Shown piece after piece: positions 1 to 11,889 of a DNA stretch of 64,000 nucleotides. The translations under genes were made by a program, and so were the position numbers. The stretch's first letter is position 1. Each line of letters begins with the position of its first letter. This DNA comes from Lampris incognitus (Eukaryota > Chordata > Actinopteri > Lampriformes > Lampridae). Under the pieces are notes generated by a model. It was not told the DNA's origin and ran no database searches. It worked only from the letters and a program-made list of their open reading frames with translations. The stretch is taken from contig NC_079223.1 in assembly GCF_029633865.1 (NCBI RefSeq), forward strand, positions 35,784,134 through 35,848,133. Direction: 5' to 3'.

Positions 1-232
1 ACTGGATTTCCGGCAGCCCCCTGCAGTTGTGAGGAGGTGCCGGTCGTCTAGGGATCCCCCTTGCCATCGGAACCATCTGCTCTACAATCAAGTCATGTGG
101 CGTTGGGAGAAGCGCACCCCCCATGCCACTTTAAAAACCATCTCTGCGCAGGTATCTTCTGCTATCTGAGTCCTCAAAGGACCCACAAATAGAAGAAGAT
201 GGTCATCATCGGGCACGATGGACAACCAGCAA

Positions 233-235
<3 letters not shown>

Positions 236-267
<32 letters not shown>

Positions 268-273
268 TATGTG

Positions 274-330
<57 letters not shown>
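236..330. repeat. Compound (GT)n-(AT)n-(GA)n microsatellite
   Basis: Runs of GT, then AT, then AG/GA follow one another directly. The peptides readable through it are low complexity and not genes. The flanking 1-235 and 331-480 hold nothing recognisable. Confidence 0.95.
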
Positions 331-332
<2 letters not shown>

Positions 333-482
333 GAGAGAGGAACCGGCAGGTGGGCTGTTGGGACTACAGGGCTCTCGTGACTCCTCTTCCAGCCCAGGGG
401 CCTTGACAGTGAGTAATACCCCCCACACACTCCTTCTTCTATCAGCTCCCAAACATCCCCCACAATGTCATAACTCGATGTA

Positions 483-2100
483 CACTACCGTTCAAAAGTT
501 TGGGATCACATTGAAATGTCCATATTTTTGAAGGAAAAGCACTGTACTGTTCAATGAAGATAACTTTAAACTAGTCTTAACTTTAAAGAAATACACTCTA
601 TACATTGCTAATGTGGTAAATGACTATTCTAGCTGCAAATGTCTGGTTTTTGGTGCAATATCTACATAGGTGTATAGAGGCCCATTTCAAGCAACTATCA
701 CTCCAGTGTTCTAATGGTACAATGTGTTTGCTCTTTGGCTCAGAAGGCTAATTGATGATTAGAAAACCCTTGTGCAATCATGTTCACACATCTGAAAACA
801 GTTTAGCTCGTTACAGAAGCTACAAAACTGACCTTCCTTTGAGCAGATTGAGTTTCTTGAGCATCACATTTGTGGGGTCAATTAAACGCTCAAAATGGCC
901 AGAAAAAGAGAACTTTCATCTGAAACTCGACAGTCTATTCTTGTTCTTAGAAATGAAGGCTATTCCATGAGAGAAATTGCTAAGAAATTGAAGATTTCCT
1001 ACACCGGTGTGTACTACTCCCTTCAGAGGACAGCACAAACAGGCTCTAACCAGAGTAGAAAAAGAAGTGGGAGGCCGCGTTGCACAACTGAGCAAGAAGA
1101 TAAGTACATTAGAGTCTCTAGTTTGAGAAACAGACGCCTCACAGGTCCCCAACTGGCATCTTCATTAAATAGTACCCGCAAAACACCAGTGTCAACATCT
1201 ACAGTGAAGAGGCGGCTGCGGGATTCTGGGCTTCAGGGCAGAGTGGCAAAGAAAAAGCCATATCTGAGACTGACCAATAAAAGAAAAAGATTAAGATCGG
1301 CAAAAGAACACAGACATTGGACAGAGGAAGACTGGAAAAAAGTGTTGTGGACGGATGAATCCAAGTTTGAGGTGTTTGGATCACAAAGGAGAACGTTTGT
1401 GAGATGCAGAACAAATGAAAAGATGCTGGAAGAATGCCTGACGCCATCTGTTAAGCATGGTGGAGGTAATGTGATGGTCTGGGGTTGCTTTGGTGCTGGT
1501 AAGGTGGGAGATTTGTACAGGGTAAAAGGGATTCTGAATAAGGAAGGCTATCACTCCATTTTGCAACGCCATGCCATACCCAGTGGACAGCGCTTGATTG
1601 GAGCCAATTTCATCCTACAACAGGACAATGACCCTAAACACACCTCCAAATTGTGCAAGAACTATTTAGAGCAGAAGCAGGCAGCTGGTATTCTATCGGT
1701 AATGGAGTGGCCAGCGCAGTCACCGGATCTGAACCCCATTGAGCTGTTGTGGGAGCAGCTTGACCGTATGGTACGCAAGAAGTGCCCATCCAACCAATCC
1801 AACTTGTGGGAGCTGCTTCTGGAAGCGTGGGGTGCAATTTCTCCAGATTACCTCAACAAATTAACAGCTAGAATGCCAAAGGTCTGCAATGCTGTAATTG
1901 CTGCAAATGGAGGATTCTTTGACGAAAGCAAAGTTTGATGTAAAAAAAATCTTATTTCAAATACAAATCATTATTTCTAACCTTGTCAATGTCTTGACTC
2001 TATTTTCTATTCATTTCACAACATATGGTGGTGAATAAGTGTGACTTTTCATGGAAAACACAAAATTGTTTGGGTGATCCCAAACTTTTGAACGGTAGTG
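483..2100 (+). mobile_element. Tc1/mariner element, DD38E type, complete with TIRs
   Basis: The left end reads CACTACCGTTCAAAAG... after a TA at 481-482, and the right end is its exact inverse before a TA at 2101-2102. The outer ~29 bases are perfect inverted repeats, and TA is the duplicated target typical of Tc1/mariner. The element is about 1.6 kb and carries one uninterrupted transposase frame. It sits upstream of the bloc1s5 terminal exon, presumably in an intron. Identical ends plus an open frame suggest a fairly recent copy. Confidence 0.93.
895..1938 (+). CDS. Tc1/mariner transposase, apparently intact (347 aa, DD38E)
   Basis: The enzyme would cut and paste its own element by binding the terminal repeats in the nucleus and using a DDE catalytic core. 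The N-terminus holds a helix-turn-helix (around residues 20-45, MREIAKKLKISYTGVYY) and a GRPR-type linker near residue 60. Catalytic residues read as D154 (WTDESKFEVFG), D244 (LQQDNDPKHTSK) and E283 (SPDLNPIELLWEQLD). There are 38 residues between the second D and E, not the 34 of classical Tc1/Sleeping Beauty. That spacing fits the DD38E group called Intruder. No stop or frameshift interrupts the frame, and its length is usual for the family. Start chosen at the first ATG that precedes the helix-turn-helix. Whether it is active cannot be told from sequence. Confidence 0.9.
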   Translation: MARKRELSSETRQSILVLRNEGYSMREIAKKLKISYTGVYYSLQRTAQTGSNQSRKRSGRPRCTTEQEDKYIRVSSLRNRRLTGPQLASSLNSTRKTPVSTSTVKRRLRDSGLQGRVAKKKPYLRLTNKRKRLRSAKEHRHWTEEDWKKVLWTDESKFEVFGSQRRTFVRCRTNEKMLEECLTPSVKHGGGNVMVWGCFGAGKVGDLYRVKGILNKEGYHSILQRHAIPSGQRLIGANFILQQDNDPKHTSKLCKNYLEQKQAAGILSVMEWPAQSPDLNPIELLWEQLDRMVRKKCPSNQSNLWELLLEAWGAISPDYLNKLTARMPKVCNAVIAANGGFFDESKV

Positions 2101-2102
2101 TA

Positions 2103-3251
2103 GGTCTTCCCTCACTTTTACATTAGATCATGTTAATTCATGTCTAAATTCACACACTACCAGCTAGTGTTTCTGTATATTTTGAAAGAAAAATATTGTG
2201 AAACATAATGTTGGAATATTTAAAAAACAATGATAACTGAATGGCATATTTCTTGACTTTGTCAAGGAATAATGTATTATTTATTACCTTCGTTGAACAT
2301 GTAGTTGTAACCTTGTAATGCTGTTCAGAAAGGTACAATATAAATAAACGTTTATTATTATTACTATTATTACGTCATAGGTCATGTAGAGTAAATAGTG
2401 AAAACATTGATGGGTTTATAGACCATTGTGCTTTTTTCACATTGAAAACTGCTTCCGTTTGCAGGTAATATTTTTAGTTGTATTATGATGTAACTTGGCT
2501 CGCTGAGAGTGAGTAAATGTTCTCTTTATTAAATCATTTGCCTGATTCTGACTGCCAGTCACATGGCACAGAGAATCCAGCAGAGGGAGCTAAAAGGCAG
2601 CCAGGTAACACAACGGCCTCCTTTGAGGAAGGTCTCTTCAAATGAGAAATAAATAGCTTTGCGGCATGACAATCTGAAACGTAGCAAAAGACTGGGGTGA
2701 TGGGGTGATGGGGTGGGGTGGGGGGTATGCTCCTGGTCTGTCTTTTTCTTTGTGTTTGTGTGTGTCGATGTGTGTGGGCGTGTGTACACATGAAGCTAAG
2801 GTAATGACAACGAGAAGAAATTATGTCCCAGAAGAAGAGAAAACATTGGGTTTGAACTGTGCTGTGAAATGGATCGCTAGTTGAAGAAAAAATTGTCATT
2901 CTTGGGGCTGATGATCTGTCTGGACTTTAATCTGTTGTTTTTTTAAGACGTTAAATATGAAAAGATTAGAACATTATCTGTTTTTCATAGTAGCAATTCA
3001 TCTGCATATGTGATTCTGTCCCAGTAACTAAATCCCTTGTGAGAGTCAGTCACACCTCCCTGAACGGAACTGAACTGAGACGTTGTTTTGGGAAATTGCA
3101 TAGAGATTTATGTACACCCTTGGGGGGGAGGACCTAGAAGGCGATGCACATACTTTGAAGAAACGTTCTTGAAGACTGGAAATGTCAAATCAGAAATTGT
3201 TGTCAGAAAACTCCAACAGCTGCTAAAACCTTTCTTTTTATATCCTTCCAG
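2103..3251 (+). other. Presumed bloc1s5 intron and repeat debris
   Basis: No coding exon is recognised. A TATAAATAAACG(TTATTA)n stretch near 2338-2372 looks like the 3' tail of an old retroelement. GGGGT-rich and GTGTGT-rich simple sequence lies at 2696-2790. The final 40 bases form a pyrimidine-rich tract ending in CAG at 3251, a good splice acceptor. Confidence 0.5.
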
Positions 3252-3416
3252 AACACCCAGCTGCAGGCCAGCGCTGAGCGTCACAAGGAGGAGTGGGGGG
3301 AGTTGCTAAAGGAGCAGCGGAGGTTGAAGGAGGAGGTGGATGAGGAGCACGCCAGGGCTGTGGGATGCTGCAGCGCCCAGTCCAGTGATATGAGGAAGGA
3401 CCTGAAGAAGTTCTGA
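3252..3416 (+). CDS. bloc1s5: BLOC1S5 (Muted) terminal coding exon, possibly decaying
   Basis: BLOC1S5 is a small coiled-coil subunit of BLOC-1, which works in biogenesis of lysosome-related organelles such as melanosomes. After a good acceptor (TATATCCTTCCAG) the exon reads 54 codons and a TGA at 3414-3416. The peptide contains LQASAERHKEEW, LLKEQRRLKEEVDEEHARA and MRKDLKKF. This lines up with the end of vertebrate BLOC1S5, which has EVDEEH followed by a KDL-KF terminus. The charged heptad pattern fits coiled coil. Oddities: the usually charged stretch after EEHARA reads VGCCSAQSSDM, with several changes from conserved-type residues. This could be lineage divergence or a decaying paralogue. 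No upstream exon was found in the window, so the gene would begin left of base 1. Identification is by remembered family pattern. Confidence 0.65.
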   Translation, partial: NTQLQASAERHKEEWGELLKEQRRLKEEVDEEHARAVGCCSAQSSDMRKDLKKF

Positions 3417-5040
3417 TCAATCAACGGCAGTGAGCGAGTGAGCGAGCGAACAAATGCCATCATCTGTGAGCTCTCTTGCTTGTTGTGTACATGTGAACTG
3501 GGCCCGTAGATCAGGCAAGTGCGTCTTTGTGCACATCTGTCACAACTTTGTGTGTGGCCAGTGCCCAGGGCCTGTTCTGCATGTGTGTGGATGTTGCCTT
3601 TGATTGATATGGTGCTCAGAGGGTTGGCACAAAAACAGTTGAAATCCTGGGAGTACTACCCAAAAGTCAACATTTTACAAATCAGAAATACGAATGTGTG
3701 ATTAACAAGGTGGCATTTTCATAGCCCATCAAATTTTCTGTGTTCAGCTCAAGGAATATATAAAGCATGTCAGAGGTCTGGAATTTTTTTTTCTTCAAAT
3801 AAGTATTTGGTTGGCTGTTTTTTTGGCGGGGGGGGGGTCAAGTTTCCAGCATTTTAAGATTTACAATTGATTCGTATTTGAAGTGTTATAATGATAAATC
3901 CATATCTGTTTCAAGTTAAATATGAAAGGAAACTGGAATTTGGCACCTAGATGAGACGATTCAAGCACTGAAAGCGAAAACATTAAATGTCAGATATGCT
4001 TTTCAGAGCAGGTGTGTTTAAAGTCAAGTGTCAAGTGCTGTAGAAACAGGCTCAAACAAAACAGTTTCCAGGATAAATCATCCCTCACCAGCTCTTCGGT
4101 GTTTGGAATATTTGACCTTTGACTTCATCCTTGAAGTAAGCCAACAACGTCTGATATGAACTGAATTAGAAAGGATTTTGCCCAAACCGATCTCAGCTGT
4201 CATCACAGCTTCACATTTGGAGTTCCTTATTCCAATCTATGTTTATGGACCTTGTTTTGCATCACAAATCTGATATTGTAACGGCTGTCAAAAACATACA
4301 TGAAACCTTGAAATTATCTCCTGCTATGTACTTCTCAGGCTAGCCAGCAACAACATTTCAAGTCAGTTTATGAGGAAGCATGAAGGCACTGTAAGTTTTT
4401 ATAAACATGATATTCAGCATTTTTAATGTGCATGTATATATTTGGCTAAACCATTGTGCAACCCTCAAACTCACCTTGTGACTCGTTTGTGGCTCCTGGC
4501 TAGTAGGCTGACAACCCCTGAGGTAGGTGGTAGACAACACTGAGCATTTATTATGACGTTTTTGGCAAAGTACTTGTGCTGGACAATGACTGGCTATTTG
4601 GACAGATTGATGGATGGGCAGGCAGGCCAGGTACATTCCCGGCATGGTTGAGAACAGAGCTCACCTCAGCCAATGCAACAGTACAAATATTTTAGATAGC
4701 CCACTCCACCCCTGCCCCCACCCTGCCACCCGTCACCCCCCTTCGACAACACAAACATAGACATATGCACTGTCAAATGTCTCATTGTCATCTGAGGAAG
4801 GGTATAGGGAGTTGACCTCATCCATCAATAGGAGAGAAATGAAGTTTACGCTGCTGAGTGGATTTCTCCTCTTGATTCAAGCTCATTCACCAGAGTACCT
4901 CTTCAGACTCAAGTCTGAGGTAAATTGAGTGTCAGTATCCACTTTCAGCAGAAGCTGATGTGCAACCCTTCATTCCAACTTGGCTCGCAGTGACTTTGCC
5001 CCCTGTTTTCTGTTCAGTCTCCATCTCCTTGTCCTCCTTG
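3417..5040. other. bloc1s5 3' UTR and intergenic DNA, no gene seen
   Basis: No exon, RNA gene or clear mobile element is recognised. An ATTAAA at about 3982 could serve as a weak poly(A) signal for bloc1s5, but no canonical AATAAA follows closely. Confidence 0.5.
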
Positions 5041-5065
5041 TTATGCTGGGGCTCTCTTTCTCACG

Positions 5066-5100
5066 TGTGTGTGTGTGTGTCTGTGTGTGTGTGTGTGTGT

Positions 5101-5189
<89 letters not shown>

Positions 5190-5302
5190 TGTGACTGGTG
5201 TTAGAGCTGGACAAAGTGGTTGGCATGTCATTGGAGATCAGAGTGAACGCAGACTTGCCAGCAGATGTTTTGAGGCAAAGGGCCAGCACCACTCTGCCCT
5301 GT

Positions 5303-5370
<68 letters not shown>
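5066..5370. repeat. (GT)n/(GA)n and (GT)n microsatellites
   Basis: A GT run followed by a long GA run spans 5066-5186. A second, purer GT run spans about 5308-5368. The 120 bases between them are unique-looking. Confidence 0.95.
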
Positions 5371-5609
5371 GCGTACATATGTGCATGCGCATCCTCTGCT
5401 TTGGTCCCTGTTTGACTAAGTACAGCTGGCCAACGCGGAGATGGCCCATCATCAAATAATAAGGGGCGACAATACAGAAACATGGCTTACAAGGCACCTT
5501 CTCATCTGCCTTTGTTTATTTTTTTGGTTTCGTTGGAAAGAGAGAAAACACTCAGAGTACACAAAAGGTCATGGTTAATGTAATTAGGCAATCTGTTTGT
5601 ATTCAATAT

Positions 5610-6160
5610 TTTAATTCATTGGGATGGCTGGGATGAGAGTCAGCACCTCCAAGTCTTGGACCATGGTTCTCTACCGGAAAATGGTGGATTGCTCCCTCTG
5701 GGTTGGAGATGAGTTGTTGCCTCAAGTGGAGGAGTTCAAGTATCTCGGGGTCTTGTTCACGAGTAAGGGTAGGATGGAGAGAGAGATTGACAGGCGGATT
5801 GGTGCAGCATCAACAATAATGTGGACAATGTACCGGACCATTGTGGTGAAGAAGGAGCTGAGCCGGAAGGCAAAGCTCTCAATTTACCAGTCAATCTTCG
5901 CTCCAACCCTTACCTATGGTCATGAGCTTTGGGTAGTGACCGAAAGGGTGAGATCATGGATACAAGTAACTGAAATGAGTATCCTCCATAGGGTGTCTGG
6001 GCTCAGCCTTAGAGATAGGGTGAGGCACTCGGACATCCAGAGGGAGCTTGGAGTACAGCCACTGCTGCATCACATTGAAAGGAGCCAGTTGAGATGGTTC
6101 GGGCATCTGATTAGGGTGCCTCCTTGGCAACCGAATCAGAACAATATTAACAATATTAAA
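5610..6160 (+). pseudogene. Non-LTR retrotransposon RT C-terminal fragment
   Basis: The frame reads EEFKYLGVLFTSKGRMEREID, then KKELSRKAKLSIYQSI, LTYGHELWV and SQLRWFGHLIR. These are the motifs found C-terminal to the reverse transcriptase catalytic core of many fish LINEs. The catalytic domain and endonuclease are absent, so this is a 5'-truncated dead copy. It stays open for 183 codons and then runs into unrelated A/T-rich sequence. Confidence 0.75.
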
Positions 6161-6179
6161 ATCGACGTGAGCTGAAGGC

Positions 6180-8205
6180 TGAGTGATTATATTAGTTCAA
6201 ATGCATGACTACTTTATTGAACTCATTAGATTTAGTTCACAGTCAACATGAGCAAGAGAAGAGGAGATCCAGCACTTTTTTTGGTGCTTAAATAAGAGTA
6301 AGTTGAAACTTCTAAGAATTAGGACTTGGAGATCATAATGCAGCCTGTATTTTCTCTGATTGTCATGTAAGCGTCATACTGAGCAGGATAGTATGGGTGA
6401 TGGTAAGTTTTATATTTATGTGCTGTTGTGTTAAGGAAGCAGAGAAAGGTCAGACTGACAGTGAGCAGACAAGACCTAATAGCAAAGAGGTGAGTTACAG
6501 AGGAGACTGCACTTAAAGATGTATGCTATCATTTAGGCAAATAGTAATTTCAGAAACTGAGGGGATGCACAACAATCATACTCTACTGTTTTTAACTAAT
6601 ATGCTAGGACTTTTAATAAAATGTTGGCTCCTGATAGTAAAGAATGATGATGTTGAATGAGACAAGGTGGAATGTTCTTTTTTTTTCACATTAAGAAAAC
6701 AGCTGACATTTAGATTACTGGGTGGTCTATGTCTTTAATGTTAGTCAGGCACACGTCTAGATGCTGTATGGTAGTAACACATCTGCCTACCTCTTTGGCA
6801 TGTTGATAGTGTCTTTGGTTCTGCTACAGCATTGTGTGGGTCTGTGTTTGAGCGGAAATGATGGTCTGCTGCTATTGTGTGTGTGTGTGTATGGGGGGGG
6901 GGGTCTGACTTAATGGCACGCATCTGTGCTGTACCGGGTTCCCTTTACACCCTGGAGAAAAAGTTGACCCCCTCCAATTTGTCATTGTATAATTCACACT
7001 CTGCCCCCAACAACTAGCTACAGCATTTCGGTGGCTGGCATCCATACATGGTTTGTAATTAACCACCTTTGGCTGTACCTTGAGGGCTTATGACAGGATG
7101 GTCACTGATTAATATAAACAGACTAGCAAGGAAAAACTTGGAAAGTTAAGTGTATGGGCAAACCTCTGGCCTGTATCAGCAAATATTGGCTTACCCTGGA
7201 GCAAGTTGAGGAGCCCACAAATGCTCCAGTGGCACTGTATTGTGACCGGCAGTGCGAGACTTGCCAGACTGATAAGTGTCTTTTACCCCTACACCTCTAC
7301 AACAAGCTACATCTTCATGACACCGCTATCAAAAAGAAAGTGGTCTTGGTACACTTACCTGATTGAATGACTTTTTAAGAAAGTGTACAAAAAGATTTTA
7401 GACCCAAAAAGTCTTACATTGAGGTGATAGACCGACATTAAAAGAACATTCTCTGGTATCCCGCCCAGGTTGCCAGTAGAGCCACTTCCTGTTAAACATT
7501 CCTATTTTCCCATCTTTTAGATGTGAAGACAAGCCAGGCCATACATGCATTCCAGGGAAGGGAGTCCATGCAGGAGAATGGGTCAAGCACCAGCTAAAAT
7601 GTCCCACTATCTTCCTCCCCGGCACAATGCTCTTGTCTCTGAACCCCATTTGGTTTTGTTTTTCATCTCCTGTGTCTGTCTGAGACCAGTGTGTTCTCCC
7701 TGTGTGATGCACCAGTTTGAAAAATGAAATTGCATTCACTGTCCCGTGTAATTTCACAAAATATTAGCAGGATTTCATAATTGATTTAGAGGTAAGCTGT
7801 GATGAAGGGCACTTACAAAAACACACAAAATCTGATACAACCTTGCACTGTGTTATTTAGGATGAGCAGTTATGGAATAGAGAGCTGGAGAAACCTGGTT
7901 TTGATGCCGTTTGTGTTAAACAACAGTATTTGGCATGGGTGTCAGAAGAGATCAGAGTGAGTGAGAAGGAGTAAGTTATTTCAAATGGTGCAAACCTGTC
8001 ATCACACTCATAACGCGTCAAGAATGAGCAACAGTGAATTCTGGCATCCCAGAACGACTGCTTTCTGTATCTGCTCTCAAGACAGACCTATATTTATCTA
8101 CACCCCCCCCCCCCCCGACATGCATCCTTACAGTCTTGCTTACACCACCAACTTACATTTAGCACACAACATCTTACCCAGCTCTAAGGCAGTCAGAAAG
8201 CTGAT
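6180..8205. other. Gene-free stretch, no recognisable element
   Basis: Only short non-conserved open frames are seen. Homopolymer G at 6893-6902 and a C tract at 8103-8116 are simple repeats. Confidence 0.5.
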
Positions 8206-8207
8206 GA

Positions 8208-8265
8208 TCAGAATGAAGAATCAGAATACTTTATTTATCCCTGAGGGGAAATTGAGTAAATTTCC
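8208..8265 (+). repeat. Retroelement 3'-end fragment
   Basis: The sequence ATACTTTATTTATCCCTGAG followed by GGGAAATT is a tail motif common to fish LINE/SINE 3' ends. A similar motif occurs near 14425 and in inverted form near 36330. Confidence 0.5.
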
Positions 8266-8284
8266 CCTCGAGAAAATATAGAGC

Positions 8285-8346
8285 TATAGAGAACCTGTTC
8301 AACCATCTGAGCAGGTTCTCTATATATGATGATTATAGAGAACCTG
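8285..8346. repeat. Short perfect hairpin with a third direct copy
   Basis: TATAGAGAACCTG at 8285-8297 is exactly inverted at 8312-8324 with a 14-base loop. The same 13-mer recurs in direct orientation at 8334-8346. Confidence 0.8.
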
Positions 8347-8848
8347 TTCAAGCTGGTTGCTATTCATGTTAGCAAATTTAATTATGTAATCTATTTTATA
8401 CCAGGAGCTGAGAACAGTGCAGTACTCCCACTTCTGCCGGCAGATTAACCCATGCATTGCTTTCTCATGGGCATGAGAAGGATTCCTGTTTTTGTTTCCC
8501 TTTCAATGTTCTTTTTATTGTATGTTCAGTCTTTACACTAAATTACAACCAACAGCGTCTGTTGTTTAAAACATGATGTTAATGATTTTAATACTTGGTT
8601 TTGCAGCCATGTGTATCAGTAGACAGCTATAAGTGGTGTGTCGTTTTGGAGGCCAAATATGGGAATCCTGATCCATCTGAATTTCACTTCAATGCTAAAT
8701 GCATTGTAATGTTAAAAGATAACCTCTTAACATGTCCATCTGTATATTGGCTCATTTTACAGTGATTTTTTTGCCTTGTTGCTTTGTTTGGTTATATGTG
8801 TTTAGTTTTGATGTATATGTTCTAGTTTGGATACATGTGTTCTAGTTT

Positions 8849-8849
<1 letters not shown>

Positions 8850-8919
<70 letters not shown>
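8850..8919. repeat. (AT)n microsatellite
   Basis: About 70 bases of uninterrupted AT dinucleotide, flanked by imperfect copies of a GTTCTAGTTTGGATATNTGT unit (8818-8850 and 8917-8965). Confidence 0.95.
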
Positions 8920-8920
<1 letters not shown>

Positions 8921-8969
8921 TAGTTTAGATATGTGTTCTTGTAGTTTTTGGATATGTGTTTTTGTCCTT

Positions 8970-10380
8970 GTCTTGCACTGCTGTGGGCTGGGGGAAATGA
9001 TATTTCATGTACATGAAATGAAATGACAAATAAAGTGTTCCTGATTCCTCTTGATTCAATTCTGGAGGACTTTGGAGGACTTTGGAGTTGGAGTAAAAAG
9101 TACTGAAAATTGCCACCATTAACCGAGTTTAGCATAATTTAAATTCACCATGTCACGAGGATCCCTACCAACTCTGCATTATACTGGCTTCCCACTAACG
9201 TAGTGTTATTATGGCAGAAAGTGGGGCTATAGGAGCTAGCAATCAGTTCATAGTTTCTTGACAAGCCAGGTGTAACTGCAACAAAGAGCCGTTCTCATCA
9301 AAACAACATCCTTGCAGCAACCATATGTGTCACAGGAGTGTAGCAGTGAGAGTTACACAAGAGTGTAAGATCCCCACCCGTGCAGTGAAATCCCAGATCT
9401 TGCTCTTCTTACTTGTCATATAAACCATGTGTGATGAGATAGGTCCCTGGGTGCCAGTCTTATCAGCCATCCACCCCTACCTCAGAAGCAAAGCACAAAG
9501 GAGAGAGTGCTGTAAGTTGACACAGCCGGCAGTCCACACCTCCTTCCCAACTCGTCTCCTCACACTCCCTGTATGAATGAACTGCACTGGCCTGGCCACC
9601 TATTTTTTTTTTTTACTGGTGCTGACACTGTGCAATGTGCAGACCAGGGTTAAATTGCATTTCACAATAGTTTGAAGTATTTCAACTGCTTGTCCATTTT
9701 TCATTATCAGATAGTGAAAGACCTTGTGAAATGTGAATCGATATTTTTGAGTTTTCATGAAAATTAATATGCATGAGGTAGCTCAGGATATTACAGGTAC
9801 AAGAAAAGGTAAAAGAAAGAAGTTCACAGATTTGAGGGCAATAAAAAAATTATTTAGAAGATTAACACCGTTTTTTCTCCACCCATTTAATTTTTTTTAC
9901 CTGTGACTACAACCCCAATGACTCTTCTTTTTTTTTTCTCAAGTTACGGACATTTGTGCTAGAAATTCATTCAAAATAAAACGGTCGTGTACTGTGTTGA
10001 CACCCTCTCCACCACTGAAAAAAAGAACTGCGGTGGATCTGAGTTTTAGCTAATGACATTGTAGTATGTATTAGTGAAGCTTTCCCACAAGCTTGGTCTG
10101 CCGTATGCTTTTTAGCCACACCTTCCAAACTCCTGCCCCACTCCATGGTCCAGATGGATAAAATAACTGTTAATGGAGAAACATCCCAGATTTCTTTATA
10201 TAGTGTAATCACCTGAGGATTGAAATGCCCCGTGATAGATTATCCTGAGAAGAAATTTATAAGAGCAATATTGAACCAGAGGAAAGCTGTCCAATGCCGC
10301 CGATAGGTATAATTAACAAATTGTGTCTTTATTTCAATCCCCGGAGCTTTTATCAAGATGCACACTCATATACCTAATTT
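8970..10380. other. Gene-free stretch
   Basis: No exon or element is recognised apart from T- and A-rich runs. Confidence 0.5.
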
Positions 10381-10383
10381 AAG

Positions 10384-10745
10384 GGCAGCACAGTGGCCCA
10401 GTGGTTAGCACTGTTGCCTCACAGCAAAGGAGGTCCTGGGTTTGAACCCCAAGCTGTCCCAGGTCCCTTCTGTGTGGCGTTTGCACGTTCCCCCCATGTC
10501 TGGGTGGGGTTTCCTCCGGGTGCTTTGGTTTCCTCCCACCATCAAAAAGACATGCATGTTAGGGTTAAAACACCTGTCTGTGCTCCTGAGCAAGGCAATG
10601 GAAAGAAGAGCTGGAGTTGGTCCCCGGGCGCTGCAGCTGCCCACTGCCCCTATACAATAAGATGGGTTAAATGCAGAGAACACATTTCATTGTAAGAATA
10701 CAATTCGATGTAACAGTACAATGACAAATAAAACGGCTTTATAAA
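10384..10745 (+). mobile_element. tRNA-derived SINE, family B (full-length copy)
   Basis: The head GGCAGCACAGTGGCCCAGTG...TTAGC and the later GGTCCTGGGTTTGAACCC look like tRNA A and B boxes, so transcription would be by RNA polymerase III. The body contains TCCTCCGGGTGC and AAAAGACATGCATG blocks, and the tail ends in an ATAAAACGG-rich stretch. Related copies in this window lie at 14183-14452, 30840-31015, 52604-52910 and 60668-61055, with body fragments at 33353 and 24178. Confidence 0.85.
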
Positions 10746-11608
10746 AACTAGAGAAAAGCCCGTTCATTGATTAGATATATCTATTTAGAGTAGGCAATCA
10801 TCAATACAGTGTATAATTATCTTTATCTAGCAATGGCAAAACATTCGATGCACTTTTTTCTTTAACGAACAAGAAAATGAGTTAAAATCCAGCTCATGCT
10901 ACAGCTTGACATCTACAGCTCCTTTCACTCTCCCGTCCATTTTTTTTTTTTTTTTGCTGTTTGAAAAACCAATAAAAACCTGATGGAGCTTGAACTTCCT
11001 TGAAGGAAAAACAAAGAAAACGGTCTCAGAGGTGGGCTGCAGTTTCTAGGAGACTGACAGCAAACTTGGCATCTCCGAGTGTTTCTCATTTTGACTTTAG
11101 TAGCTTTCAATTCGCTCATCTGGTGATAAAAGGCAATGGAAAATGGAGAGGTATTCACCCGCTGCAGCTTTCGTGACAGCTTGGGAGAATTTTCAGCCTC
11201 TGCATGCTCATTCTCTTTCTCTTTCCTTTGTACTGCCTCATGGGTCCCCCTCTTGCTCGGTTACTGAGGGGCACGAAATGAAAATGACAACAAACAATAG
11301 GGCTTGGCTTCCCAGTTAACAACCTCGCATTACAACGCCACAGGGAGTCCATGGATGGGTCCATGGTGGATGGTAATGCAGGTAGTAATATGAATTTTTT
11401 GGCAATGGCAAATGTTCACCCTGAGAATCAATAAATGGGAGAGATGGTTCTCTCTGAGCAACAATATAACATATTAAGAAACTGATATTTCTCACGGGGA
11501 AGGCTGTAAGGTGTGCTGTATCGCCTCAGACTCGGGGAGCTTCGATAATGAGTGCTGGGTGGCATATAAAAGCAATTGCAGGAAGAGAAGGGTTCGACAT
11601 TAAATGTC
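10746..11608. other. Gene-free stretch
   Basis: No exon or element is recognised. Confidence 0.5.
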
Positions 11609-11885
11609 CTGCCTTTTTTTTTTTTACCTGACAGTGAGGAGTTTCGCCAGGGAGACGTGGCACATGAGAGGATCACACCATTCCCCCCAGTTCCCCCTCC
11701 CCTCTGAACAGGCACCTCGACCGACCAGAGGAAGCGCTAGTTCAGCAACCAGGACACATACCCACATCCGGCCTCCCAACCGCATACACGACCAATTGTG
11801 TCTGTAGGGACACCCGACCAAGCCGGCGGTAACACGGGGATTCGAACCAGTGATCCCCGTGTTGGTAGGCAACGGAATAGACCAT
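11609..11885 (-). mobile_element. tRNA-derived SINE, family A (truncated)
   Basis: Read on the minus strand, the tRNA-like head retains CGTTGCCTACCAACACGGGG and a B-box-like GGTTCGAATCC. It is followed by the body with GACACAATTGG and CAGGCG blocks, ending at a poly(A) equivalent (T run at 11613-11627). The first head bases are lost. This is the most abundant repeat in the window, with ten copies. Confidence 0.85.
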
Positions 11886-11889
11886 GTCC

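Noticed and set aside
5041-5497. Open frames made of His-Thr or Ser-Leu repeats
   Set aside because: Translations of GT/GA microsatellites, not genes. The same applies at 8835-9026, 14505-14822, 18452-18765, 47886-48276 and 56501-56761.
7154-7366. 70-codon plus-strand open frame
   Set aside because: No domain, no splice context and no conservation evidence; length is within chance.
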